Shown here: one piece after another, positions 1 through 8,810 of the stretch
Numbering within the stretch: position 1 is the stretch's first letter
Layout of the letters: the number at the start of each line of letters is the position of its first letter
The notes under the pieces: model-generated
Database searches by the model: none
The model's input: only the letters and a program-made list of their open reading frames with translations
Told to the model about the DNA's origin: nothing
Program-made: the position numbers and the translations under genes
DNA from: Granulicella sp. dw_53
GTDB lineage: Bacteria; Acidobacteriota; Terriglobia; Terriglobales; Acidobacteriaceae
Assembly: GCF_018449545.1 (NCBI RefSeq)
Contig: NZ_JAAVUR010000024.1
Span: 1 to 63,017 of the forward strand
Length of the DNA stretch: 63,017 nt
Direction: 5' to 3'

Positions 1-120
1 CCCGCCCCCCCCTCCCCCCCACACTCCCCCCCACCCCCACCCCCCCCCCCCCCCCCCCCCCCCAACCCCCCCCCGCCGCCGCCCCCCCCCCCGACCCCAA
101 CGGCCCCAACGAACCCCCCT
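1..120. repeat. C-rich low-complexity stretch
   Basis: Almost pure C with a few A, T and G. In the frame of the downstream gene it encodes a run of prolines with occasional His, Leu, Thr, Arg and Asn, without a stop. It may be a real polyproline linker between two membrane halves, or a sequencing or assembly artefact at a contig end. The sequence alone cannot decide. Confidence 0.7.
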
Positions 121-1523
121 CCCGCCAAAAGCTCCTCTGGTTCCTCCTCCCCATGGCCGCCGCCATGCAACTCAGCGCAGTCACCGGACACCTCACCGCC
201 AACATCGCCGCCATCCCTCTCCTCTGGATGCTGCCCCTCGCCGTCTACCTCCTCTCCTTCATCGTCGCCTTCGAGTTCCCCGCTCTTTACCGACGCGCCA
301 CCATCGCCCGCCTGCTCGTCGTCCTGCTCGCCAGCCTCGGCTACGCCCTCTCCAAGACCGACACCTCCCTCCCCATCGCCGTCGGCATCCTCTTCTTCCT
401 CGCCGAGTGCTTCATCGCCTGCCTCTTCTGCCACGCCGAAACCCACGCCCTCCGCCCCTCCAATCCCTCCCACACCACCCTCTTCTACCTCCTCATCGCC
501 GCCGGCGGAGCCACCGGAACCTTCCTCATCGGCATCGCCAGCCCGCTCCTCTTCTCCGCCAACTACGATCTCCCCCTGGCCTTCTTCGTCACCGCCGCCG
601 TCGCCATCCCCGCCCTCTGGTCCGAAGGCCCCATCCAGCGCCTCCTCTGGTCCATCGCCTCCGCCGGGCTGCTTCTGCTCGCCGTCATGCTCCACGTCGC
701 CTACTCCCGCGACGCACTCCTTCTCACTCGCAACTTCTACGGCACTCTCCGCGTAAAACAGACCAACCACGCTCCCCTCGGCACCGCTCCCACCAGCGAC
801 CCCGTCCGCATGATGCTCAACGGAACCATCCAGCACGGCAACCAGATCTTCTCTCCCTCCCTCAGCCACACCCCCACCACCTACTACGGCTCCAACTCCG
901 GCATCGGCCTCGCCCTCACCCTCTGCTGCCAGGGACGTCCCCGCAACATCGGCGTCATCGGCCTCGGCGCAGGAACCCTCGCCGCCTACGGCCAACCCGG
1001 AGACCGCATCCACTTCTACGAGCTCAACCCCTCCGTCGAACCCATCGCCCGCAACCTCTTCACCTACCTCCGCGACTCCCCCGCCCAAATCACCATCACC
1101 CAGGGCGACGCCCGCACCTCCCTCACCCAGGAAGCCTCACAACAATTCGACGTCCTCGTCATCGACGCCTTCTCCGGCGACGCCATCCCCCTCCACCTCC
1201 TCACCACCCAGGCCATCGCCCTCTACCAGCGCCATCTGAAGCCCGGCGGCATCCTCGCCTTCCACGTCTCAAACCAGTACGTCGACCTCGCCCCCGAGAT
1301 CGCCCTCCTCGCCTCTGCATCCCACCTCCAATGCGCCAGCATCGACAGCCCCGCCAACCACGCCGACGGCTCCTACCGCGCCTCCTGGGTCCTGGCCACC
1401 AGCAACCCCACCTTCCTCACCCAACCCTCCATCACCGAAAACACCATCCCCATCCCACACACCCTAGGCATCCGCCTCTGGACCGACGACTACTCCAGCC
1501 TCCTCCCCCTCCTAAAGCTCTAG
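1..1523 (+). CDS. Membrane-fused spermidine synthase-like protein, 5' truncated
   Basis: The reading frame is open from position 3, so the gene starts before the window; the ATG at 153 is internal, since the in-frame residues before it continue the same membrane segment. Counting from that ATG, about six hydrophobic segments span residues 15-185. A Rossmann methyltransferase-like domain follows: glycine-rich GLGAG at 270-274, acidic E290, QGDAR around 317-321 and DAFSGD at 338-343. These are hallmarks of the spermidine-synthase superfamily, here fused to a membrane domain as in many acidobacterial proteins. Whether it makes polyamines is unknown; fused members often lack known substrates. The first 120 bases encode an extreme proline-rich stretch that would be a linker. 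Confidence 0.8.
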   Translation, partial: RPPLPPTLPPTPTPPPPPPPQPPPAAAPPPDPNGPNEPPSRQKLLWFLLPMAAAMQLSAVTGHLTANIAAIPLLWMLPLAVYLLSFIVAFEFPALYRRATIARLLVVLLASLGYALSKTDTSLPIAVGILFFLAECFIACLFCHAETHALRPSNPSHTTLFYLLIAAGGATGTFLIGIASPLLFSANYDLPLAFFVTAAVAIPALWSEGPIQRLLWSIASAGLLLLAVMLHVAYSRDALLLTRNFYGTLRVKQTNHAPLGTAPTSDPVRMMLNGTIQHGNQIFSPSLSHTPTTYYGSNSGIGLALTLCCQGRPRNIGVIGLGAGTLAAYGQPGDRIHFYELNPSVEPIARNLFTYLRDSPAQITITQGDARTSLTQEASQQFDVLVIDAFSGDAIPLHLLTTQAIALYQRHLKPGGILAFHVSNQYVDLAPEIALLASASHLQCASIDSPANHADGSYRASWVLATSNPTFLTQPSITENTIPIPHTLGIRLWTDDYSSLLPLLKL

Positions 1524-1540
1524 CGCTAGAGGACCGCCAC

Positions 1541-1620
1541 AAAAGCGGGTGCCCCATCCTTTTTGCAGCTTCATCGCAAATAGGGTGGGGTATCGTGCGG
1601 AAGCACGACCGCCTTCCTCT
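1541..1620 (+). repeat. R1 repeat copy 1 (double hairpin)
   Basis: Begins 18 nt after the stop of the spermidine-synthase-like gene. A first stem pairs CCCCATCC with GGGTGGGG plus an inner TTTGC/GCAAA segment around the loop AGCTTCATC; a second hairpin is CGTGC-GGAA-GCACG. A conserved tail (ACCGCCTTCCT) follows. Three other copies lie at 9427, 18011 and 26646, all in the same orientation and all downstream of plus-strand genes. Confidence 0.85.
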
Positions 1621-1692
1621 CCCGACCTCATCTCTCCCAGGAGAACCCCAAACGATCGACCACCCACACAAACTCTCACCCAGCCACCAACG

Positions 1693-1740
1693 CCCGGGTG
1701 CCCCATCCTTCGCGCCCTTCTCTCTAGCGAAGGGTGGGAT
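1693..1740 (+). repeat. R1b hairpin, variant of R1
   Basis: Shares the outer GGGTGCCCCATCC and GGGTGGG arms with R1 but has a different inner stem (TTCGC/GCGAA) and a longer loop. The 12-bp stem holds the same U-G wobble position as R1. A second R1b is at 26740. The second hairpin of R1 is absent. Confidence 0.7.
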
Positions 1741-1879
1741 CGACAATATCCAACCATCCAGGACAACGAACGGATAGGCATTTACGAAAAAGCCACGCCA
1801 AAGGCGTCACCGCTCTGCCGAAGGCAGGAGTAAAGGCGAAGCCGAAACAACAAAATCTATCGCCTCTTTTTTAACCCCC

Positions 1880-2167
1880 AAAAACCCAGCAAAATCACAT
1901 GTCAACCCCCAAAACCATCTAACCCCATCAAAACAAAAGAAATAAAAGTGGCAAGTTAGTTTCGGTCAATTCACTAAAATAGAAATAGAGAAACAAACCG
2001 CTCAGCGTGGACAAGAACCACCAGATCTTTCCCAACCAAAAGCCGCTAAGCCGTTCAATATCTCCTATTTAGCCACAACCCACCTAAATAGAATATTTTA
2101 CAGCCCACCCCAGCCCCTAACCGCGACAAAAGAAACGCGTTACACCCAAGAATGGGGGAGGGGGGCC
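1880..2167 (+). repeat. R2 repeat copy A
   Basis: Block 1 (AATCACATGTCAACCCCCAA, 1894-1913), block 2 (AAGTGGCAAGTTAGTTTCGG with ACTAAAATAGAAATAGAG, about 1946-1990) and a terminal G-rich block (GGGGGAGGGGGGCC at about 2154-2167). The G-rich block ends at the stop codon of the minus-strand gene that begins at 2167. The 1524-2166 gap holds R1, R1b and this element and no credible gene. Confidence 0.8.
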
Positions 2168-3870
2168 TACTGAGTAGTTCCCGACAAGAAACGCTGATCC
2201 GCCCGAGCCCCAATCACGCTATACAAACCGAACTGTCGGGTCCGCTGTCCCCGCAACTCAAACAGCAGACTAGCCCGATTACTAGCCTCGGCATCCACCA
2301 CATCCACCAGCCGCATCCGTGGAGTCCGGTCCAGATGCGCCTCATCGGTCACATTCTGGATCGCGGGCTTGAGCTCCCCCATGGCATCCGCCTGAGCCAC
2401 CACCGTCACGTAGTCCAGCGCGGCGCCAGTCCCCGCCGTATGAGCCGTATAGACATAAGTCGCGGCCCCGCCATAGCTCAGCGTGTACCCTCTCAGCTCC
2501 TCGTCCAGCAACGCAATCTGCGGAGCAGCAGCCGCCGCCTTCTTCTTCGCCGCAGCCGCTCTCCGCGCCGCCACAGTCGTAGCCGGCTTAGCAGCCGCAG
2601 CAGCCGGAGCCGGGGCGACAGGAGTCGCAACAGCGCCATACCCTGCCAACTGCGTCCGAGCCAGCACCTGCATCTTCGTCAGAATCGCCGACCGCTCCTT
2701 GTCATCCTCCCAGGGCCGAGCAAACTCGTGCACCGGACGATTCGCCGCATCCGACACCGCAACCATCTGCCGCATATCCACCGGCAGCCCCTGCAGCTTC
2801 GGAAGATCGTCCTCGTTCATCGCACTAGTAGGCTTGCCCCGGTGCAGATTGGGCCTATCCGGATCGTCGTTCAGAGAACCCACCCCACTCACCGACGCGC
2901 GATCCTCCTTCTTCTGATCCCTCTTGATCTCCTCCGGCGTCCTTCGCTTCAAAGTCGGACGATCCGGATCGTCCGCAGAGCCACCCTGCGCCGTAGTCGG
3001 CGGAGCAGTACTCCCACTCCCACTGCTCGACCCCGACTTACTCTGCCCATCGACATCCCCCGGCACCGTACCATCCGAAGACGAATCGCTCGCCGGCTTC
3101 TTCGAAAGTCGCGGACGATCCGGATCATCCGCCGGAGTCCCCGCATCCGCGCCACTCGACGCCGTACTCTTCCCCGACGAGTCGCTATCCGAGCCAGAGC
3201 GCCGCTTCATCGTAGGCCGATCCGCATCCGCCGGAGTAGCAGATCCATTCGCAGATCCGCTACCAGAACCGCTGGAAGAGCTGGTAGAAGGGCTAGAAGA
3301 GCCAGCAGACCCACTATCCTCCTTCCCCGAGTCGTCCTTCGGACCCTTGCCCGAGAAGTGTGGCCGTCCATCGTCCTTCGAGGTCTTCACCTCCGCGATC
3401 TCCTTCGAAGCCTTCAGCGCCGGAGTCTTCTTCTTCTCCACCACCGACGCCTTGAAGTTTCCATACCCAAACCACCCATCGTCGAACAGCGAGTCTCCCG
3501 TGGCCGTCTCAATGGCACGCAGATGCCGCGCATACGCCAACTCCAGACCGCCCTTCGCCACCCCGGCCTCCTGCAGCTCATAAAGATTCCCGCTCAGCAG
3601 AGCCAACGGCACCGGCCGAGCCAGGTAAACCCCCGCATCCTGCAACTCGTCATCGATAAACACCGTCACCGGAATCAGCCGGCTAGCCTTGGGCTTGGCC
3701 AAATCCCCCGTCCACTCATACACCCCCACCGCCCGGACGACGCTCTCCGGCTTCGCCACCTTGTGCGTCTGCCCCACCGCGCCAGCACCCGCCAGCGCAG
3801 CGCCCACAAATCCCACCACCAGCATCCGAAGCATCATCTTCAAATCCATCCCCGCGTCCCTGAACATCAT
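2167..3870 (-). CDS. Secreted protein with repeated DPDRP motifs
   Basis: 567 aa with an N-terminal signal peptide-like segment (about residues 13-33, ending AGAVG-Q). The middle (about 175-345) is Ser/Gly/Asp-rich and carries the motif DPDRPxLxRR four times: DADRPTMKRR (215-224), DDPDRPRLSKK (248-258), DDPDRPTLKRR (300-310), DDPDRPNLHR (335-344), with a weaker fifth, DDGRPHF, at 167. Ordered segments flank it (40-140 and 350-560), and an Ala/Lys-rich run lies at 413-450. I recognise no known domain. Start could also be Met8 (3849). It is divergent from the ABC ATPase gene. A long arginine-rich open frame on the other strand is a shadow. Function unknown; an envelope protein with a flexible, repeated binding linker is one possibility. 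Confidence 0.75.
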   Translation of the reverse strand: MMFRDAGMDLKMMLRMLVVGFVGAALAGAGAVGQTHKVAKPESVVRAVGVYEWTGDLAKPKASRLIPVTVFIDDELQDAGVYLARPVPLALLSGNLYELQEAGVAKGGLELAYARHLRAIETATGDSLFDDGWFGYGNFKASVVEKKKTPALKASKEIAEVKTSKDDGRPHFSGKGPKDDSGKEDSGSAGSSSPSTSSSSGSGSGSANGSATPADADRPTMKRRSGSDSDSSGKSTASSGADAGTPADDPDRPRLSKKPASDSSSDGTVPGDVDGQSKSGSSSGSGSTAPPTTAQGGSADDPDRPTLKRRTPEEIKRDQKKEDRASVSGVGSLNDDPDRPNLHRGKPTSAMNEDDLPKLQGLPVDMRQMVAVSDAANRPVHEFARPWEDDKERSAILTKMQVLARTQLAGYGAVATPVAPAPAAAAAKPATTVAARRAAAAKKKAAAAAPQIALLDEELRGYTLSYGGAATYVYTAHTAGTGAALDYVTVVAQADAMGELKPAIQNVTDEAHLDRTPRMRLVDVVDAEASNRASLLFELRGQRTRQFGLYSVIGARADQRFLSGTTQ

Positions 3871-3970
3871 CAGTCTGGAGGTATTAGACGCTCTTCGCGC
3901 CGCGAAGGAGTAGCCTGAATCCGTTTGTCCCTAACGAATCCTGCCAACAACACGCTAAGATTGCATCCAG

Positions 3971-4807
3971 ATGGCCTCCACCCCGCTCCTCGACGTAGCC
4001 GACCTCTCCATCGCCTTCGGCCCCCATCGCGCCGTCGACTCCATCTCCTTCCACATCCACGCCGGCCAAACCCTAGGCCTGGTCGGCGAGTCCGGCTCCG
4101 GCAAATCCGCCACCTCGCTCGCCGTCCTCCGCCTCCTCGCCCCCAACGCCCAGGTCAACGGAACCATCACCTTCGATGGCCAGCCACTCCTCTCCCTCCC
4201 CGAAGCCGCCATGCGCCGCCACCGAGGCCGCAACATCTCCATGATCTTCCAGGAGCCCATGACCGCCCTGAACCCGGTCATGCCCATCGGCTCCCAGATC
4301 GCCGAAGCCGTCGAAGCCCACCATCCCGAGCTCTCCCGCCGCGCCATCAAAAACAAAGTCCTCGAAGCCATGCATCAGGTCGCCCTTCCCGACCCCGAGC
4401 GCCGCCTCCGCGACTATCCTCACCAGTTCTCCGGAGGCCAACGCCAGCGCATCCTCATTGCCATGGCCCTCGTCAACCAGCCCCGCCTCCTCATCGCGGA
4501 CGAGCCGACCACCGCCCTCGACGTCACCGTCCAGGCCCAGATCCTCGCCCTCCTTCGCGACCTACGCGACCAGCACAACCTCGCCATGCTCTTCATCTCC
4601 CACGACCTCGCCGTCGTCTCCCAGGCCTGCAACCAGCCCGCGGACCGCCTCGCCGTCATGCAGCACGGCCGCATCGTAGAGCAGGCTCTCGCCCGCGACC
4701 TCTTCCTCTCTCCCCAGCACCCTTACACCCGCAGCCTCCTCGCCTCGGCCCCCACAATGCACACCGACCGCCGCCTGCCCCTCGCGTCCCTCGCCGAATC
4801 CAGATAA
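3971..4807 (+). CDS. ABC transporter ATP-binding protein, OppD/DppD type
   Basis: 278 aa ATPase of the peptide/nickel uptake family. Walker A GESGSGKS at 39-46, Q-loop FQEP at 93-96, signature FSGGQRQR from 153, Walker B LLIADE at 173-178, and the H-loop SHD in the MLFISHDLAVV segment. The C-terminal HPYTRSLL is typical of OppD/DppD-like subunits. It would energise uptake of peptides or similar solutes at the inner membrane. No permease, second ATPase or binding protein gene is nearby, so partners must be elsewhere. The next gene begins 35 bp downstream. Confidence 0.9.
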   Translation: MASTPLLDVADLSIAFGPHRAVDSISFHIHAGQTLGLVGESGSGKSATSLAVLRLLAPNAQVNGTITFDGQPLLSLPEAAMRRHRGRNISMIFQEPMTALNPVMPIGSQIAEAVEAHHPELSRRAIKNKVLEAMHQVALPDPERRLRDYPHQFSGGQRQRILIAMALVNQPRLLIADEPTTALDVTVQAQILALLRDLRDQHNLAMLFISHDLAVVSQACNQPADRLAVMQHGRIVEQALARDLFLSPQHPYTRSLLASAPTMHTDRRLPLASLAESR

Positions 4808-4842
4808 GCTATTCCCTTGGGCCTTAGGGCACCGACACCTGT

Positions 4843-5616
4843 ATGCGCGCCCTCATCCTCTCCGACGTCCACGCCAATCTCGAAGCACTCAAAGCATCCC
4901 TCGAAGCAGCCGCAGGCTCCTTCGACACCCTTTGGAACCTCGGCGACCTCGTCGGCTACGGCGCTAGCCCCAATCAGGTCATCGACATCGTCCGCCCCAT
5001 CTCTGCCCTGGACGTGCGCGGCAACCACGACCGCGTCTGTTGCGGCCTCACCTCCGCACTCGGCTTCAACCCGATAGCCCGCGCAGCCGCCACCTGGACT
5101 CAGGACGAGCTCACCCCCGAGAACCTCAACTGGCTCCGCTCCGTTCCCCCCGGCCCACTGCAGCCCGAGCATCCCGGTCATCCTGAGATTCCCGACGTCA
5201 CCTGCGCCCACGGCTCGCCCCTCAACGAGGATCACTACATCCTCAACATGCGCGACGCCTGGGCTCCGCTCCAGCAGATGACCACCGCCATTACCTTCTT
5301 CGGCCACACCCACATCCAGGGCGGCTTCTCCCAGAAGGAGCACGACTGGCACGAGGTTCGCCCCCACTACATCACCCGCAACGACGCCGAATCCTGGACC
5401 CTCCCCATCCCTCCAGGCACCCGTCACCTCATCAACCCCGGCTCCATCGGCCAGCCCCGCGACTGCGACTGGCGCGCCGCCTTCGCCATCTACGACACCG
5501 AGGCCTCCGCCATCACCTTCCACCGCGTCCCCTACGACCTCACCGCCGCCCAGGGACGCATCCTCATGGCTGGCCTGCCCGAGCGCCTCGCCGCCCGCCT
5601 CCGAGAGGGACGCTGA
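4843..5616 (+). CDS. Metallophosphoesterase (YfcE/MJ0936-like)
   Basis: 257 aa with the metal-binding motifs of calcineurin-like phosphoesterases in order: SDVH at 7-10, GDLVGYG near 44, GNHD near 67, a conserved HG in CAHGSP, and GHTH near 158. A late NPGSIGQPRD motif is typical of the YfcE/MJ0936 branch of bacterial phosphodiesterases. It probably hydrolyses a phosphodiester with two metal ions in the cytoplasm; the substrate cannot be told. It follows the ABC ATPase by 35 bp and may be co-transcribed. Confidence 0.9.
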   Translation: MRALILSDVHANLEALKASLEAAAGSFDTLWNLGDLVGYGASPNQVIDIVRPISALDVRGNHDRVCCGLTSALGFNPIARAAATWTQDELTPENLNWLRSVPPGPLQPEHPGHPEIPDVTCAHGSPLNEDHYILNMRDAWAPLQQMTTAITFFGHTHIQGGFSQKEHDWHEVRPHYITRNDAESWTLPIPPGTRHLINPGSIGQPRDCDWRAAFAIYDTEASAITFHRVPYDLTAAQGRILMAGLPERLAARLREGR

Positions 5617-5754
5617 GACCTTCACAAGGTTAAAATTAAAGTAAAGCGCGTCGAACGTTGCGTAGAGTCAGGCGCCCGGTAACCGTTCACAGGGGAATAA
5701 CGCCGATTGGCATTTGTTTTGTTTTCTCAGTTTATTGAGAGATAGGGAGATAAC

Positions 5755-6615
5755 GTGAGTACCCAGACGCCAAAACAGCATGCACCGCTCCAGAACGAAA
5801 CCGTCCAGGATAGAGTTCAAGACAAGCCCGATATCCTCGCCAAAATCGAGATCTACAAGCGCCGCGAGGTTCTTGCAGCCAAAGAAGCGATCCCCGCCGA
5901 CGCGATGCGAAAACTGGCGCGACAGGCCCCCGCGCCCCGCGGCTTCGCCGCCGCCATAGAGCGTCACCTCTCCGAAGGCCGTCCTGCGCTCATCGCGGAG
6001 ATAAAAAAGGCAAGCCCCTCTAAGGGCCTGATCCGCCCCGACTTCGATCCCCCCAGCCTGGCCCGCGCCTACGTGGAAGGAGGCGCGAGCTGTCTCTCGG
6101 TTCTCACCGATGAGCCCTCCTTTCAAGGCCACCCCGACTTCCTTCGTCTCGCGCGAGAGGCCTCCGGTCTCCCCGTCCTCCGCAAAGACTTCCTGTTCGA
6201 GCCGTACCAGGTCGATCAGGCCCGCGCGTGGGGCGCCGACTGCATCCTCGTCATCATGGCCAGCGTCACCGACGCCGAGGCCTGGGAGCTCGTCAGCTCG
6301 GCCCACGACCTGGGAATGGACGTTCTCGTCGAGGTGCATAACGCACTGGAGCTCGAACGTGCTCTGCCTCTGGGAACCAAGCTCGTCGGCATCAACAATC
6401 GCGATCTGCGCAGCTTCGAGGTCTCTTTGGACACCACTGAAAAGTTGGCAGCCGGGATTCCGAAGGATCGAATCATCGTGAGCGAAAGCGGTATCTCGAA
6501 CCATTCGGACATCGTGAAGCTCAGCAGCTCCGGCGTTCGAACCTTCCTCGTAGGGGAAAGCCTCATGCGGCAGTCCGACGTCACATCAGCGACCAAGGCA
6601 CTCCTCTTCGGTTGA
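5755..6615 (+). CDS. trpC: Indole-3-glycerol phosphate synthase
   Basis: 286 aa. Catalyses ring closure of CdRP to indole-3-glycerol phosphate in tryptophan synthesis. Visible motifs: ILAKIEIYKRREV at the N-terminus, AEIKKASPSKG at 81-91 with a catalytic Lys, VLRKDFL, GINNRDL and SESGI near the C-terminal phosphate site. The start is GTG at 5755, preceded by AGGGAGATAAC, a good ribosome site; the ORF carries about 25 extra N-terminal residues relative to short homologues. No other trp gene is adjacent. The 138-bp leader has no run of Trp codons, so attenuation is not evident. Confidence 0.95.
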   Translation: MSTQTPKQHAPLQNETVQDRVQDKPDILAKIEIYKRREVLAAKEAIPADAMRKLARQAPAPRGFAAAIERHLSEGRPALIAEIKKASPSKGLIRPDFDPPSLARAYVEGGASCLSVLTDEPSFQGHPDFLRLAREASGLPVLRKDFLFEPYQVDQARAWGADCILVIMASVTDAEAWELVSSAHDLGMDVLVEVHNALELERALPLGTKLVGINNRDLRSFEVSLDTTEKLAAGIPKDRIIVSESGISNHSDIVKLSSSGVRTFLVGESLMRQSDVTSATKALLFG

Positions 6616-6633
6616 TTCCTGGAGTGCAACGCC

Positions 6634-6664
6634 GAAGGGGCTGCAGCATAAGCGCAGCCCCTTC
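6634..6664. terminator. Bidirectional terminator hairpin between trpC and permease
   Basis: Perfect 11-bp stem GAAGGGGCTGC/GCAGCCCCTTC with a 9-nt loop, placed between the convergent trpC and permease genes. There is only a weak T tract on either side. Confidence 0.75.
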
Positions 6665-6685
6665 AAACCCGTCCCTACTAGCAGC

Positions 6686-8557
6686 CTAGAGATACCAGGG
6701 GATATTGACCACCAGAATCCGCTGGTTGCCCTTCAGCAATAACAGCAGCTTCAGCAACTGCACCCTCTGCCCGTGCAGCGCATTCTCCCACCAATGCCGC
6801 ACCACCAGCTCCGGCAGGAGCACCGCGATCTTCCGCCCCGGATTCTTGGCTTCGAGGTCCAGAATATAGTCCATCAGCGGCCCGATCACGAACCGGTACG
6901 ACGACAGAATCGTCACCAGCTCCGGCTCCTGGAGTCCCTCTTTGCGGATCGGCGTAATCACCTTGTCGTCCCACACCTCGGCCAGGCCGCCGTCGTTGTC
7001 GTCGTCCGAGTGAACGTGCACCACCTTGATATCCTTCGACATCACCAGCCCGAACCGCATCGCCTTCTCCGTGATCCGGTCCCACCGTGCCATCGGAATC
7101 ACCACGATCGGCGGCTCCAGATTCACCAGGTTCAACGGCGTCATATCCTTCATCTCGCGGTTCACGCGCGAGTAGTGCCGCTTCACCGCCAGCATGATCG
7201 CGATAAGGAACGGCACCAGCAGCGCCGTAACCCAAGCCCCCGCCATGAACTTCGCGACCAGCACCACGATCAGCGTCAGCCCCGTAGCCATCGAGCCGAC
7301 ACCGTTCACGAACATGTGCCACAAGCGGCCCTTATGCTTCTCCGCTCTGTGCCAATGCACCACCATTCCCGCCTGCGAGAGCGTGAACGCCAGGAACGCT
7401 CCAATCGCATACAGCGGAATCAACTTGTCCGTCACCCCATCGAACAGGATCAGGATCAGCGCCGTAAATCCCGTCAGCGCATAGATCCCGTGCGAGAACA
7501 GCAGCCTCCGGCCCCGCAGGATAAACACATGCGGAAGATAGTCATGCGCTGCAATCGCCCGCGCCAGCCGCGGAAAGTCCGCGAACGCCGTATTCGCGCT
7601 CAAGGCCAGCGCCAGCAATACCCCACCCATCGTCGTGTAGTAGAACCACCCGCGCCCGAACACCGCCGTCACCAGCAAGCTCAAGAGGTTCTGGTACCCC
7701 GCGCCCTCCGGCTCCATCGCCATGATCCCGTAGGTCTTCGCGAGAAACGAGATCCCAAAGAGCAACACCATCAGGATCGCGATGATCACCGTCAACGTCC
7801 GCTGCGCATTCTTCGCCCGCGGCTCGCCGAACGCCATCACTCCGTTCGACACCGCCTCCACACCCGTCATCGCCGCGCATCCGCTCGCGAACGCCTTCAT
7901 CAACATCCACAGCGTCAGTGCCGGCAACATCGCCGGCAGCGCCGGAGGCAGCAGCGCGACCGGCACCGGATGCCAATGCGCCGCCCACGACTTAAAGAGC
8001 CCCACCGCAATCAACGTCAGCAGCGACCCCACAAACAAAAAAGTCGGCGCTATAAACGCCGCCCCCGTGTCCTTCACGCCTCGCATATTGATCAGCGTAA
8101 GGATCGCCAGAATAGCCAAACACAACAGCAGCGTATGTTGGTGCAGATGCGGCACAGCCGAGGTTAGCGCCGTCACACCGGCCGAGATCCCCACCGCCGC
8201 CGTCAGAATATAGTCGATCATCAGCGCCGCGGCAGCCAGCAACCCAGCGCCCTCGCCGAGGTTCTCCGACGCCACCGTGTAAGACCCGCCGCCACTCGGA
8301 TACGCCGCGATCGTCTGCCGGTAGCTGAAGTAGACAATCCCCAGCAAAATCAGAATCGCCGAGATAATCGGAACAATGTAGTGGGTACCCAGCAGCCCAA
8401 GCGGAATCAGCAGCGTCATCGCCGCCTCAGGCCCGTACGCCGCGCTCGTCAATCCATCCAGCCCGAAAATCGGGATCCCGGCTGCTACGCCGATGTGTTC
8501 GGCTCTCTCTTCACTCGTTGCTAAAGGCTTCCCAAACAACTGATCCGCAATAGACAT
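6686..8557 (-). CDS. APC-family permease, KimA/YdaO-like (probable potassium or amino-acid transporter)
   Basis: 623 aa with about twelve membrane segments in the first 470 residues and a cytoplasmic C-terminal domain of about 150 residues. The N-terminal signatures (IFGLDGLTSAAYGPE, SYRQTIAAYPSGGGSYTVA, SENLGEGAGLLA, DYILTAAVGISAG) closely resemble those I know from the KimA/YdaO potassium importers of the APC superfamily. The C-terminal half has a USP-like alternation of strands (VVVIPMARWDRITEKAMRF) as in that group. Amino-acid transport remains possible. Divergent from the glutathione peroxidase; I saw no c-di-AMP riboswitch in the 253-bp gap upstream. Confidence 0.8.
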   Translation of the reverse strand: MSIADQLFGKPLATSEERAEHIGVAAGIPIFGLDGLTSAAYGPEAAMTLLIPLGLLGTHYIVPIISAILILLGIVYFSYRQTIAAYPSGGGSYTVASENLGEGAGLLAAAALMIDYILTAAVGISAGVTALTSAVPHLHQHTLLLCLAILAILTLINMRGVKDTGAAFIAPTFLFVGSLLTLIAVGLFKSWAAHWHPVPVALLPPALPAMLPALTLWMLMKAFASGCAAMTGVEAVSNGVMAFGEPRAKNAQRTLTVIIAILMVLLFGISFLAKTYGIMAMEPEGAGYQNLLSLLVTAVFGRGWFYYTTMGGVLLALALSANTAFADFPRLARAIAAHDYLPHVFILRGRRLLFSHGIYALTGFTALILILFDGVTDKLIPLYAIGAFLAFTLSQAGMVVHWHRAEKHKGRLWHMFVNGVGSMATGLTLIVVLVAKFMAGAWVTALLVPFLIAIMLAVKRHYSRVNREMKDMTPLNLVNLEPPIVVIPMARWDRITEKAMRFGLVMSKDIKVVHVHSDDDNDGGLAEVWDDKVITPIRKEGLQEPELVTILSSYRFVIGPLMDYILDLEAKNPGRKIAVLLPELVVRHWWENALHGQRVQLLKLLLLLKGNQRILVVNIPWYL

Positions 8558-8810
8558 GTCGATTCTGATACTAATGCCTGTTGAGAATCTACCCTCCCAC
8601 CCACGTCAGAAACTTGTAAAGAAGTCGTAAAAGTCTGCTTCCTTTCGCTAACCGCACACATCGCGCGGTCTTTCTTCTCAAACAGAGCTTCTCAGCCGCT
8701 TTGAGAGAGAAGTACGGCACAACCTGCCCTGCCGACCAGATAGCCATGTAACATTCTTCCTAATCCCGTAATTCATAAGCTCCAGTCGGATCCATATCTC
8801 AAGGAGTTCC

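Noticed and set aside
2152..3918. 588-aa plus-strand open frame opposite the DPDRP protein
   Set aside because: Arginine/proline-rich composition and lack of any domain mark it as a shadow of the GC-rich minus-strand gene, which has a signal peptide and repeated motifs.
5617..5754. Tryptophan attenuator upstream of trpC
   Set aside because: No leader peptide with Trp codons and no terminator/antiterminator pair seen.
8558..8810. Possible c-di-AMP (ydaO) riboswitch upstream of the KimA-like gene
   Set aside because: None of the expected conserved GGG/CC segments and paired elements could be found on the minus strand.
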